Assembly (NCBI GenBank): GCA_914767885.1
Contig: CAJZBQ010000057.1
Span: 1,054,001-1,118,000, forward strand
Source: Blepharisma stoltei
Taxonomy: Eukaryota; Ciliophora; Heterotrichea; Heterotrichida; Blepharismidae
Length of the DNA: 64,000 bases
Direction of reading: 5' to 3'
A program made the translations under genes and the position numbers. Positions 33,800 to 43,732 of this stretch are shown in pieces. The notes under the pieces are model-generated. The model was not told where the DNA came from. It saw nothing but the letters and a program-made list of their open reading frames with translations, and ran no database searches. Within the stretch, counting starts at the first letter, position 1. Every line of letters begins with the position of its first letter.

Positions 33800-35394
33800 A
33801 TGTCTAACGAGCCAAGAATTTGGACCTTACAAGACTTCGAAATAGGCAAAGCCCTAGGCAAGGGAAAATTCGGCCATGTCTACCTCGCCAGAGAAAAGCG
33901 AACCCACTACATAGTCGCTTTAAAAATGCTCAGCAAGAGGCAGCTTCTAGAAGTACTCACTATTTAGTCACGCATGGAGCGACAGCTTAGGCGGGAAATC
34001 GAAATCCAATCCCACCTCAAACACCCCAACATTTTACGACTTTTTGGCTATTTTTGGGACGAAAAACGCATTTATTTGATACTAGAATATGCTCCAAATG
34101 GCGAACTTTTTAACGAACTCCGCATTGAGAGGAAATTTTCTGAGCCAAAATCAGCAAATTATATAGAACTTACTTAAATACTTATAGAGAACTCCTCTGC
34201 AGGCCCAAAGTCCACTACTCGCCTCCGTATAACGCTTCACCGCTTGCTTGCCAGTCTGGGCATGGCTTTCCACTGTGCTGCTTCTTACAGATGAGGCTTG
34301 CACTTACAGCCCGAAAGTAAGAGACACTAGGTAACCATGCCGTACGCCAATGGGGTTGCTTTTTCCCAAAATTCGAAAAATCGAATTTTCTAGTCAAGCT
34401 GTCAACAAATGGAGCCTGGAGTCTGGGACGCAACACCTGGTATCTAGCTAGTGATTTGCCCGATTGGCCAAGTGACAGTCTCTGGCCTTGTTGAGCGTCC
34501 CCTTTCCAACTCCAGGAGCCATCTCTCCCCATGAGGTAAAACCTTGACCTGATGCTAGCATGCAGTTGGCTAAACTCAACTATTTGCTCCACCAAGCCAA
34601 GTAAACCTGGCGGGATACGCATTTCCGATTGCTGTCCTCAGCTTTCTCAATGAACCTATCAGCTGCGGGGTGTTTAAGAGGGTAGGTTGGCTTGCATAGC
34701 CATTTTAATACACGTAAATTATATAGAACAAGTAATTAATGCCCTAATGTGTTTGCATGAAAACAATATAATTCATAGAGACATCAAGCCAGAAAATTTA
34801 TTAAATTCTTGCGGAGTAATAAAAATCAGCGACTTTGGGTGGTCTGTGCATGCGCCGACGACAAGAAGGAAGACACTGTGCGGAACACTTGATTATTTGC
34901 CGCCGGAAATGGTGTGTAGGGAGGAGTATGATGAGTTTATAGACCATTGGGCGTTAGGGGTGCTAACTTATGAATTTTTAGTGGGGGAACCGCCTTTTGA
35001 AAGCAGAGAACCGAGAGAGACTTATAGAAGGATTGAAGGGCTGCAGTATAATGTTCCAAGTCATATAAGTGAAGAAGCTAGAGATTTTATATCGAAGCTC
35101 CTGGCTTCCCCCTTTCACTGTAAGCAAGATTATTTTGTTTACTCATAAAAGGATTAATTTTTTTTCTCAATTTTGTACTAAAAATATTTGATAAAAAATC
35201 ACAATTTTTTTAAAAGAAAATCTAAGATTGTGCAATTTGTCAAAAATTAATAGAAATTACAAAAACTATGCTTTTTTCCATGATTTTGCTCGCTCTTCAA
35301 GGTGGGGGTAAAGAGAAATCCCTATGAAAGAATGAGCTTAGAAGAAGCACTAGAACACCCGTGGCTGGTAAAACACAGAAATAGTATGGTATAA
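33800..35394 (+). CDS. Aurora-family kinase
   Basis: About 271 codons after removing a 15-nt intron, 560 nt and about 204 nt. Signatures: [87 protein letters not shown] (Aurora activation loop with the T of RKTLCG), [20 protein letters not shown], and a C-terminal [12 protein letters not shown]. Mitotic kinase in other eukaryotes. No long N-terminal extension is present, so the protein is a minimal catalytic unit. Confidence 0.93.
33953..33967 (+). other. 15-nt intron
   Basis: GTACTCACTATTTAG, ending in an in-frame TAG. Removal gives [18 protein letters not shown]. Confidence 0.92.
34170..34715 (+). mobile_element. SINE-like retroposon R6 in Aurora kinase
   Basis: Perfect 14-bp duplication AAATTATATAGAAC at 34156-34169 and 34716-34729. 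546 bp, same family and orientation as R4. Removal gives [17 protein letters not shown] with no change. Confidence 0.93.
35104..35307. mobile_element. GC-ended IES in Aurora kinase, pointer unresolved
   Basis: About 204 nt with inverted ends (CTTCCCCCTTTCACTGTAAGC and GCTCTTCAAGGTGGGGG). Removal of 204 nt gives [17 protein letters not shown]; a 201-nt version (TGG repeat) gives SKLLGVKRNP. Neither junction has TA on both sides. Confidence 0.65.
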
Positions 35395-35523
35395 CTATGT
35401 AACTTTTTATTTTTTTAATTAATTTATTGAAAAAGATGATTCTTGATATGGAAATCTATTATGAGCGATTTGTTTATATTTCAATTAGGGTGCAAATTTT
35501 ATAAGTGGAATAATAATTATAAA

Positions 35524-35835
35524 ATGGAATTAGGCACCTTGGAATTAGACTTAAAAGGCAGCATCAAAAATGTAACTCATAAATAGAGCTCAGGAGAATT
35601 AGAAGGATGGCCTGAAGAAAATAGAAAACGAGTGCTGACGATGCTGGAAGATTCTGGTGCGCTTTTAGGCTCAGATTCTTTCAGAAGACTAGTTGTTGCT
35701 TATACAGGCTATGAGTATTTAATTACAATTACCCGAGATTCCATATTAGTTCTATTAACATCCCATTTAATAATGAATCCTTTTTGCTCTTTATTAATTG
35801 GGGTTACTTATAATTTATTAAAATGAAATATTTAA
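35524..35835 (+). CDS. LAMTOR4/roadblock-like small protein (candidate)
   Basis: 98 codons with one 15-nt intron; ATG at 35524 (MELGTLELDLKGS). The segment SSGELEGWPEENRKRVLTML followed by FRRLVVAYTGYEYLITITRDSILVL has the spacing of LAMTOR4 (SSGDLEND… then RLSVVFGEHTLLVTV), and the size agrees. LAMTOR4 belongs to the Ragulator complex on lysosomes. The C-terminus (LLTSHLIMNPFCSLL) is AT-rich and may run into an IES. Confidence 0.5.
35572..35586 (+). other. 15-nt intron
   Basis: GTAACTCATAAATAG with an in-frame TAG at its end; removal gives KGSIKN-SSGELEGW. Confidence 0.85.
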
Positions 35836-36240
35836 TCATTATAGAAATTTTAAAGATTATTAGCAGAATAAATGAAATTATTTCAAAATCTTTGAAAATC
35901 AATAAAAATAATGAAATATATTAATATTTATTATGAATGTGAAGTAGAGGTATATATGTCAATTTTTTTTATAATTTTTAAAATTATAAAAAATTTTTGT
36001 CATTGGTTTGTAAGAATAAATCAAATTTTTATTTAAATTAATTGGAGACATTTCAAACCATTTAAATTATAATAAAATTTTTAGGTTTTCTTGATATTAA
36101 ATAAGTGAAGTAAGAGAAAATTAACTAGTCACTTTACTATGCATTTCCATCTATATCTTTCTCATTGTGTCTTAATTTTTACAGGTTTTATATGCAAAAT
36201 TATACAATTCAATAAATTTGGCTTATCTTTTGTAATAAAT
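35836..36240. other. Gap, 405 bp, nothing seen
   Basis: Very AT-rich; a short inverted AT stretch near 35955-36000. No frame or defined element. Presumed CK1 promoter/leader at its right end. Confidence 0.35.
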
Positions 36241-37308
36241 ATGCTTGATATTCGTGTAGGAGGCAGATATCGAATTGGCAAAAAAATCGGCAGCGGGTCG
36301 TTTGGAGAAATTTTCATCGGCGTCGACATCCAGACCAACGAAGAAGTTGCTATTAAGCTTGAAAAAATCGATTCAAGGCATCCTCAGCTTATTTATGAAA
36401 GTAAACTGATACGGTTGTTGCAGGGTGGACCCGGACTTCCAGGAATTCTTTGATATGGGGTCGAGGGCAACTATAACGCAATGGTCATGGAGTTATTAGG
36501 CCCGAGCCTCGAAGATCTCTTTAACTTTTGCAATCGGCGCTTTACCTTGAAAACTGTACTTATGCTTGCTGACCAAATGATCTGTAGGGTGGAATATGTC
36601 CACTCTAAGAATTTCATACACAGAGACATCAAGCCTGACAACTTCTTAATAGGTCTTGGCAAGCGGAGCAGCCTTCTGCATATAATAGATTTCGGGCTGG
36701 CCAAAAAATACAGAGATCAGAAAACTCATAAACATATTCCTTATATTGAAGGAAAAAGCCTTACAGGGACTGCGAGATATGCCTCAATTAACACCCATAT
36801 GGGCATTGAACAGTCAAGAAGGGACGATTTGGAGTCAATAGGCTACGTTTTGATGTATTTTTTAAGAGGAAGTTTGCCATGGCAAGGAATTTCAGCTCAC
36901 GGAAAGCAAGAAAAATATCAAAAAATAAAAGAAGCTAAAATGAGCTCAGCGGTAGAGGCACTATGCAGAGGATTTCCACCTGAGTTTGTAATATATCTTA
37001 ATTACTGCAGAGAGCTGAAATTTGAAGATAAGCCAGACTATGGGTATTTGAGGAGGCTATTTAAAGATCTTTTTGTAAGGGAAGGGTATGAGTATGACTA
37101 TGTTTTTGACTGGACACTTTTAAATTATTCTAATGCAAGGCCACAAAGACATAGGCAGAGGATTGAGGAGGAGAAAAAAGAAGCTAGAGATGTGAGCAGA
37201 GAGGTAATAAATGAAAGCTCAAACAAAGAGATCGAAATAAAGCCTATTGAAAAGCAGGATACGAAAAAGTCTGATAAGAAAAACAAGAGTAAGTGCGATA
37301 TTTTTTAA
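36241..37308 (+). CDS. Casein kinase 1
   Basis: 355 codons, no insert. ATG at 36241 ([25 protein letters not shown]). CK1 hallmarks: [32 protein letters not shown], the [33 protein letters not shown] signature region (SIN replaces APE), and LPWQG. Charged C-terminal tail ending KSKCDIF. Trp in ILWYG is TGA. Ser/Thr kinase of broad function. Stop is 22 bp from the next convergent gene. Confidence 0.95.
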
Positions 37309-37330
37309 TAAAATTGTAAAATATAAAAAT

Positions 37331-38891
37331 TTATAGTAGCATGGAGAGCTTGGATTTTATTGATTCGAGTATCATGAAGTTAACGTTGTCTTCGGCTTCG
37401 ATTGTGCTTAGAGGCGAAAGGCTTTTTAGAAGACTTTCATGGCGCTTGGCTTTTCTTTCGAGGTTTTTTGCGTATTTGTGGATGTCTGTAGGCTTTTCGA
37501 GAGACTCAAAGGACTTGTAAGAGTTTTCAAGTAGCTCTTTAGCTTCAATTTCTCTAATTCCCTAGGAAAAAATCTTAAAGACTATTTTAATTTAATTTTT
37601 AATATCTACTTTAAGCTCTATCTTTTAAACGAGTAGTAAGCCGCTTTTGGTCTTCTAGATAGTTACGTCTAGTAGGTCTAAAAGAAGATGACTCCTGCAT
37701 GATACTCAACTGAGAGCTGCTACTATCACTCTCCGAGCTTATCCTACTATGCCTTTTCATAGTAGTTTTTGATCTTCTAATTACAGGTGCCCTATGTGAC
37801 AAACTTTGTGATTTTGGTAAAATTTCTCTTTTTTTGTCAATTCTTTTTATGCTTTCCTCTAACTCCTGCTTTTTCTGCTTATCAATTATCGGTGGAAAAT
37901 GCTCAATCACGATTTTCCCGTACTCAATTCTTTTATTCGCAAGCAATTTTTTTTCTAATGACATATATTCTTGCTTTTCACGTTCTTTTCTATCGTTTTC
38001 AATCACATCACTCATAAATTTGCTCGAATATGTTGTAGGGCTTTCTCCCCTGCTTGCGCTTTGGGATTTTATTTTTGATTTTTCATCAATATATTTTTGG
38101 TATTTTTCTATATGATTTTCTATTTCTTCGTGCCTTACTGGTGAATAGATTTCTCGTTTTTTGATTAAAACCGTTTTTCTTCTTTCCATTTCAGGTCTAA
38201 CTACTTTTTCTTCGTATTCGTCTTCTATTTTTTTATATAGCGGCTTTTCTTTGGAAAGGCTTTTCATCTCGGTTTTTGCTTTAAATAAATTCAATTTTCT
38301 TTGCTCTCTTTTAACCACTAGTTCGTCAACTCGCTTTCTTTTAGCAAGATTAATCCTATCCATCTCGAGCTGCTGTTGCCATAAGGACTCCTCATATTCT
38401 TTTTCTTCTTCTTTTATTTCTTTAAGTTTCTGCTCTTCTTTTTCCTTCAACTTTTTAGCTCTTTCTTTTAACAATTTTTTGGCAAAATCAGCTGCATATT
38501 GATATTTTTCGTTTTCTGAAGTAAAAACAACTTTTTTCTTTTCTCTAGGCTTGCTTTCTATCATTGATTTTGCTTTTTCTTTCTTTTTTTCTTTAATCTC
38601 ATGTTTGATCTCTTCAAAAAAATCATCATCACTTTTTTCATTAATTTCTTCTTCGCTTTCTACATCACAAATAACGGGCTCCAATTCAATGACTCCTTTC
38701 TTTTTTTCTTTTCCGTTTCCTTTATTTTCTTTATTTTTCACAATTTTCACAAAATTTCCACCAAGACTTGCTATAATATTTTTCTTAACTCTTTTTATAA
38801 CACTCCACGCTGCAAAGTCTTCATAGTCTTTTGATCCAATTGAGTTTAGAAGGACTTCCATATAATTTTTTAGCCTTTTTCGCTTCGGCAT
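37331..38891 (-). CDS. Highly charged coiled-coil protein
   Basis: 498 codons after removal of 64 nt. Start MPKRKRLKNYMEVLLNS; residues of about 60-330 are Lys/Glu-rich coiled coil (KERAKKLKEKEEQKLKEIKE), then a Ser-rich RRSKTTMKRHSRISSESDSSSSQ stretch, then a helical C-terminus (REIEAKELLENSYKSFESLE … NFMILESIKSKLSMLL). No domain recognised; cytoskeletal structural role is a guess. Confidence 0.7.
37557..37620. other. Short AT-rich IES, 64 nt, TA pointer (TAGAG repeat on the minus strand)
   Basis: TA at 37555-37556 and 37619-37620, within CTCTA on the plus strand at both ends. Removal gives TRLKD-REIEAKELLEN; two stops disappear and frame shifts by the needed one base. Confidence 0.78.
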
Positions 38892-39040
38892 CTTCTTGAA
38901 AATCCAGACTATTTAATATATGCATTTTAATAAATAATTGATTTTTCTGAAAATAACCAATTTTTATTTATTTATAAATAAGTTTTATATCAATTTATTC
39001 ATGCACTCTGCATCAAATTGGACATATTTTTTAGCCACTC

Positions 39041-40009
39041 ATGAGCCAGCAACGCAAGCAGCAAAGAGAAGAGGACATTCAGCTTTTACTTGCAGTTAAA
39101 GCACACCTTGGCACTCCTAATGTTTCAGAGCAAATGAAGCCTTATGTTTTCCAAAAACGTGCAGATGGCTTAAACATCATCCACCTAGGCAAAACCTGGG
39201 AAAAATTGATGCTGGCAGCCAGAGCTATCGTTGCTGTCGAAAACCCAAGCGACGTCATAGTCATCAGCGCTCGTCCTTATGGCCAACGTGCAGTCCTCAA
39301 ATTCTCTCAATACACTGAAACCTCTTATCTCGCTGGCAGATGGACTCCAGGTACTTTTACAAACCAAAAAATCCCTAAATTCATGGAGCCAAGACTTATC
39401 ATTGTGACAGACCCACTTACAGACCACCAAGCTTTAATCGAAGCTTCATATGCGAATGTCCCTACTATTGCATTTTGTGGTTAAGCATAAAAAAAAACTT
39501 ATGTGGTAGTTTTGCACTAAATATTCACCTATAAAAATTAATAGTAATTTTTTAAAAACTGCTTTGGAAACCGATTTACTCTTGCTTTTCTTAGAAAAAT
39601 GTAATGTAATTTGCTACATAGACTTAACCCATTTTGTGATACAGACTCACCAATGAAATTTGTCGATATTGCGATCCCTTGCAATAACAAAGCTAAGAAC
39701 TCAATTGCTATGATGTATTGGCTTCTAGCAAGAGAAGTGCTTTATTTAAGAGGAGCCTTAAGCAGATCACAACCATGGGACGTAATGGTCGATTTATTCA
39801 TATGGAGAGACATTGAAGCTGAAGAAAGAGCTGCCAAAGAAAAAGGAGAAGCAGTAAGAGAAACTAGACAGAGAAGAAAAGAGCAGTATGATGAAGCAGG
39901 AAACGAGGAACCAGCTGAAGGAGTAGCTAACGAAGAAAACTGGGGCGAACAAGACAACTGGGATGCAGTACCAGAAGGTGAGGGACAACCAGCCGCAGGT
40001 TGGGAATAA
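39041..40009 (+). CDS. RPSA: 40S ribosomal protein SA (uS2)
   Basis: 269 codons after removing 159 nt. Matches the family along its length: [30 protein letters not shown]-type [111 protein letters not shown]-terminal tail is acidic with repeated GW/NW motifs as in other RPSA proteins. Component of the small ribosomal subunit. Confidence 0.96.
39479..39629. mobile_element. 151-bp element in RPSA with 8-bp duplication lacking TA
   Basis: CATTTTGT at 39471-39478 and 39630-39637; short inverted ends GGTTAAG. Removing one duplication plus the body (159 nt) restores PTIAFCDTDSP, conserved in RPSA. An alternative TA cut (giving [11 protein letters not shown]) also keeps frame but loses conserved residues. 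Confidence 0.8.
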
Positions 40010-40128
40010 ATATAATAAATTGTATAAAGTAATATTTATTTTATATAAGAATTAGTTCTATATTATTTATAATTTAAAGAATAATTCCATTTTAGAAAAT
40101 TAATAGGATATAAATTTGAATTGGCGGT

Positions 40129-41733
40129 ATGGACAGACTAAGTGTTGATAGAATTGAAGACAGGAAAAAAAACTACCAGAAAGGCGTTGACATACTTGAA
40201 ATGAAAAAAAAGCGAGAAGAAGGGGCGATCCAGCTGAGAAAGAAAAAGAGAAATGAGCACATCTGCAAGAAGCGAGCCATGGGAGTTGACAGAATTGTGG
40301 CATCAAACGATATGAGAGACTATCAGCCAAACACATTCAGCTTCCCTGCTGAAATGGTGCCTGCTGTATTAGAAAAAAGAGACCAAAGATTGGCAGCTCC
40401 TGATTATTCTGCGTTCCAAAGGTTCACTCTCTTGGTCCATTTTATAATAGCTGAAGAAGATGAAGCTGTTTTAACCGAAGCTGCAAAAGTGTTAAGAAAA
40501 CTATTAGCAGGGAACAGCCAGCCTTCTTTAAAAACCCTTGTTGAGATTGGAATCAGTTCAAAATTAATAAAATTGCTGAGCTCAAAAAACGAGAATTTAT
40601 TATCTGAAGTTTCCTGATGCTTAATTAATTTATCGTCAGGCCCCGCTGATATTTCAAGTGTTATGCTAAATCAAAACATAGCCAAAACTTTGGCTCAAGT
40701 TTTGGAAAAATGCGAGTCAGTTGAGCTTGCAAATAACTTTGCATGAATACTCGGAAATATTTCAGCAGACTCAATAGATAATAGAGACACTATTTTGGAG
40801 ACTGGGGTGGTAAAAACACTTGTAGGCTTTATAAATGAAAATTTTAATGGGAGCTCTTTTGTGATTTGGACACTAAGTAACTTGTCGAAAGGGAAACCAA
40901 TGCCAGAGGAGCATATTATTTTAGACCTTTTGAAGATTTTCCCTAGGGCTATTGAGACAGATAATGAAGATATCCTGGTAGATGCCTGCTGAATTTTGTC
41001 TAATATAACTGATGGTGAAAAGTACATTGATAAAGTTTCTGATATTGGGATTATTCCTAAATTGATAGACTTATTGGCTCATCCGAGCCAAGATGTGCAA
41101 GGATTCGCGTCAAGAGTAATCGGAAATATTATCGTCAACTCTGATAAATATACCCGGACACTGCTGAATTTAGGAATTTTAGACAATTTAGGAGCTTTAT
41201 TGTACCACCCTCGCAGGTCATTAAAAAAAGAAGCTTTATTATCATTGGGCAACTTTTTGTTTGGAAATGACGAACAAGTCGAGCTTGTTATCAGTCACCC
41301 TTGCATGAAAAATATCGTCAGATTCTTATTAGATGCTGACCAAAATATCCGATATGAAGCTTTATGGGCTATTGGCAACGCCACCCATACCAGCAATCGA
41401 AATATAATTAAAAAATTAGAAAAATACGAAGTTTTGAAATCCCTTGTGGAGAACTTAAAAGACAAGCACCCTAAGACTCTTGTGGTAGCTTTAAAAGCTA
41501 TTGACTGTATATTAGAAGCAGGGACTCAAACGAGTGCCGATACAGGAATAAACATGCTGGCCTATAAGTTTCAAGAACTTGGAGGGGTTGACATGCTTGA
41601 GTTCTTACAAAGCCACCCCAATGTGACGATTTACAATATTGCAGTCCACATTATGATGAAATATTATGGAGTTGAAGAAGACGTGGACGAGAACTTAAAC
41701 GGCAGCGAGTCTAATGGTTTTGTGTTTAGTTAA
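40129..41733 (+). CDS. Importin alpha (karyopherin alpha)
   Basis: 534 codons with no insert. N-terminal basic IBB region (RKKNYQKGVDILEMKKKREE…LRKKKRNEHI), then armadillo repeats with the NLS-binding Trp/Asn ladder: SWCLINLSSG, NNFAWILGNIS, VIWTLSNLSKGKP, DACWILSNITDG, RVIGNIIV, EALWAIGNAT. Three of these ladder Trp codons are TGA, the best single proof of the genetic code. Adapter that binds classical NLS cargo and importin beta. Stop is 3 bp from the convergent gene. Confidence 0.97.
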
Positions 41734-41736
41734 TAA

Positions 41737-42902
41737 TTAAAGTTGTTCTGTTATAATTTCAAGCCTCGAAAACTTTTTCGAAGTTTTTTTCTTCACTATT
41801 TCAAAATCAGCGTCTTCTTTAATTTCAAATAATTAATATGGTAGCAGCGGTGACGAAATGTGTCCTTGACGAAGCACCACTTTGGGCGCCTAAAAGGTTT
41901 TATAGCCTAAATCAAGATTCGGGATTTTATCTTTGCCTAGAGCAGCCATATGTGGGCAACTTTGAGAGTCAGCTGGTGGTCATTCAAGTCCAAGTATTAG
42001 TTATCTGGGTGTTTTTGGACCATGGGTTCTTTTCCTACCGATTCCAGATGGCCGTGGCTCTTTTTCCTGGGTGCACTCTTTCTCAAGGAGGGATCGGACT
42101 GACCTTTGCCTTTATAGCGCCCGCAAAACGTGAGACAAGAAGGGTCTTTATAGCCCATAGACTCAGGGACGCAGTGCAAGCCCCAGGGTCAGGGAGAAGA
42201 CTACTGTTGGTGGGGTTCTGCAATTGAGCTTACCTGGAAAACAAGGGTCTGGCGGTCGCAAGCGTGCAGAGGCATCAAATCTTGAAGACCTTAAACTATT
42301 TAATCTTAATTTCAACGACTTTGGGGGACTCGATCTTTTCATATTCGTCATAAGAAGGCAGCTCATTTTCAATAGGGCTGGAGATCTTTTCAGATTCTTC
42401 ATAAGGAGGTGGATTATTTTTAATTGGGGTGTCTAAAAGCTCATCAATTTCTATTCCTTATCAGATAAATATAAGCTAAATGCAAATTTTTTAAAAATAG
42501 GAGAATTTGTAGTAAAAATAATATTTTTTCAGGCATTTTTTCATCTGGATCAGGTATTTCGTCTTCGTCCCCTAGGTTAGGTGGCGGTTGGTAGCTTCTT
42601 TCCTCTTCAGTCTCATTAATAATTTTAGACAAATTTTCAATACTGCTGTTGTCGCTCACCAAGATATCAGGCTCATCCACAGGCTCATGGATTTCTGCTG
42701 ACTTGGGCTCTCCAGTATTCCTTGAAGAATGCCGAGATCTTGATCTTGAACTTCTTGATTTAGACCTCCTATACGCCTTCGTTGGGGCAGGCTTCAGCGA
42801 TTTTTCGAAAAAATTAGAAAAACCATTGACAACTTCATTTGGGAGCTGAGGAGGCAAAGGCACCAAAACTTGGGTGGTTTCTTTGGTGGAGCAAGAACCC
42901 AT
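41737..42902 (-). CDS. Acidic N-myristoylated-type protein, unknown function
   Basis: 202 codons after removing 487 and 70 nt; start MGSCSTKETTQ (likely myristoylated and palmitoylated). SR-rich segment (RRSKSRSSRSRSRHSSRN), then acidic Pro-rich part (QPPPNLGDEDEIPDPDEK, KNNPPPYEESEKISS), and basic C-terminus KKKTSKKFSRLEIITEQL. An upstream in-frame ATG (42965) exists but the MGSC start fits better. No domain recognised. Confidence 0.7.
41829..42305 (+). mobile_element. SINE-like retroposon R7
   Basis: 10-bp duplication TTAATTTCAA at 41819-41828 and 42306-42315. 477 bp, GC-richer, AT tail (TTAAACTATTTAATC). Removal gives KVVEIKEDADFEIVKKK in the minus-strand gene. Confidence 0.88.
42454..42523. 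other. Short AT-rich IES, 70 nt, TA pointer
   Basis: TA at 42452-42453 and 42522-42523. Removal gives EKMPEKIEIDELLDTP. Confidence 0.8.
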
Positions 42903-43015
42903 ATTCAGTTTAATTATTACTTCTAGTATTAATGATATAATTTTTCCTAATAAATCCGCAAGCAAAGTGTTTTTACTACAAAAGAGTCAGCACTAACATT
43001 TATTTATAAATAAAA

Positions 43016-43519
43016 ATGCACATTAGACGAAGATCTGCGAAAGAACTGAAAATTATAGACATCAACTCAGACCCAATTTTGGGCGCTTTTAGGCATGTGA
43101 AATCAAGGAGTAACTTAGAAAATGATATAACGAAATATGTGTACACTAAGCAGACTTTTAAAAGGAGGGATTTTTCACTTGTTAAATATGATGAAATTCA
43201 AAACAAAAGTTTTTTAAGTATAAAAACTACACTAGATATCAAGCCTGCAAGTATCAGGCATGCCCTAGAGAAAATACAGAAGCCTGAGTCTATTTCACAA
43301 TATCGAAGGATGCCTTCAAGAAATAAAATAGTCATCAGGGTACCATTGGCAAAGCTTCTGCCAAGGTCGAAATCTCAAATTAATTGGATAAAATGCATAA
43401 ACCAACCGTTTGTGAGTGACGGAAATCGCAGCCTGCCATATAGAGATGGCGATCTTTATCTGAAGCGGAATTTCAGATCTTTTGGATGGAATATCCAAAA
43501 CCAAATAGCTGCAAGTTAA
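43016..43519 (+). CDS. Basic hypothetical protein
   Basis: 167 codons, no insert: MHIRRRSAKELKIIDINSDP start, basic throughout (RRMPSRNKIVIRVPLAKLLPRSK), Trp only as TGG. No domain recognised. Divergent from the 41737-42902 gene with 113 bp between starts. Confidence 0.6.
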   Translation: MHIRRRSAKELKIIDINSDPILGAFRHVKSRSNLENDITKYVYTKQTFKRRDFSLVKYDEIQNKSFLSIKTTLDIKPASIRHALEKIQKPESISQYRRMPSRNKIVIRVPLAKLLPRSKSQINWIKCINQPFVSDGNRSLPYRDGDLYLKRNFRSFGWNIQNQIAAS

Positions 43520-43732
43520 TTATCAAAATTTCCCTTGTTTTTCCTATTAAAAATCCCTAAAAATTTATATGGAAAATTCTATTACTCTTTACAATAGACT
43601 AATGCTAGGCGTTATCTCTAAAAATAGGATACCGTCAGTCAGGAGAGAGATATTTCTTTTCATGCAAATCGGCATAAGAAAAATAGCATAATTCAGTAAT
43701 CGATTTATTCAATAAATTAAAGAAGCCATAAT

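Noticed and set aside
34215-34622. 135-codon minus-strand ORF
   Set aside because: Inside retroposon R6, antisense, no conserved match to related copies R4 and R10.
38161-38834. Plus-strand Ser/Phe-rich ORFs of 77-113 codons
   Set aside because: Antisense shadows of the Lys/Glu-rich coiled-coil gene.
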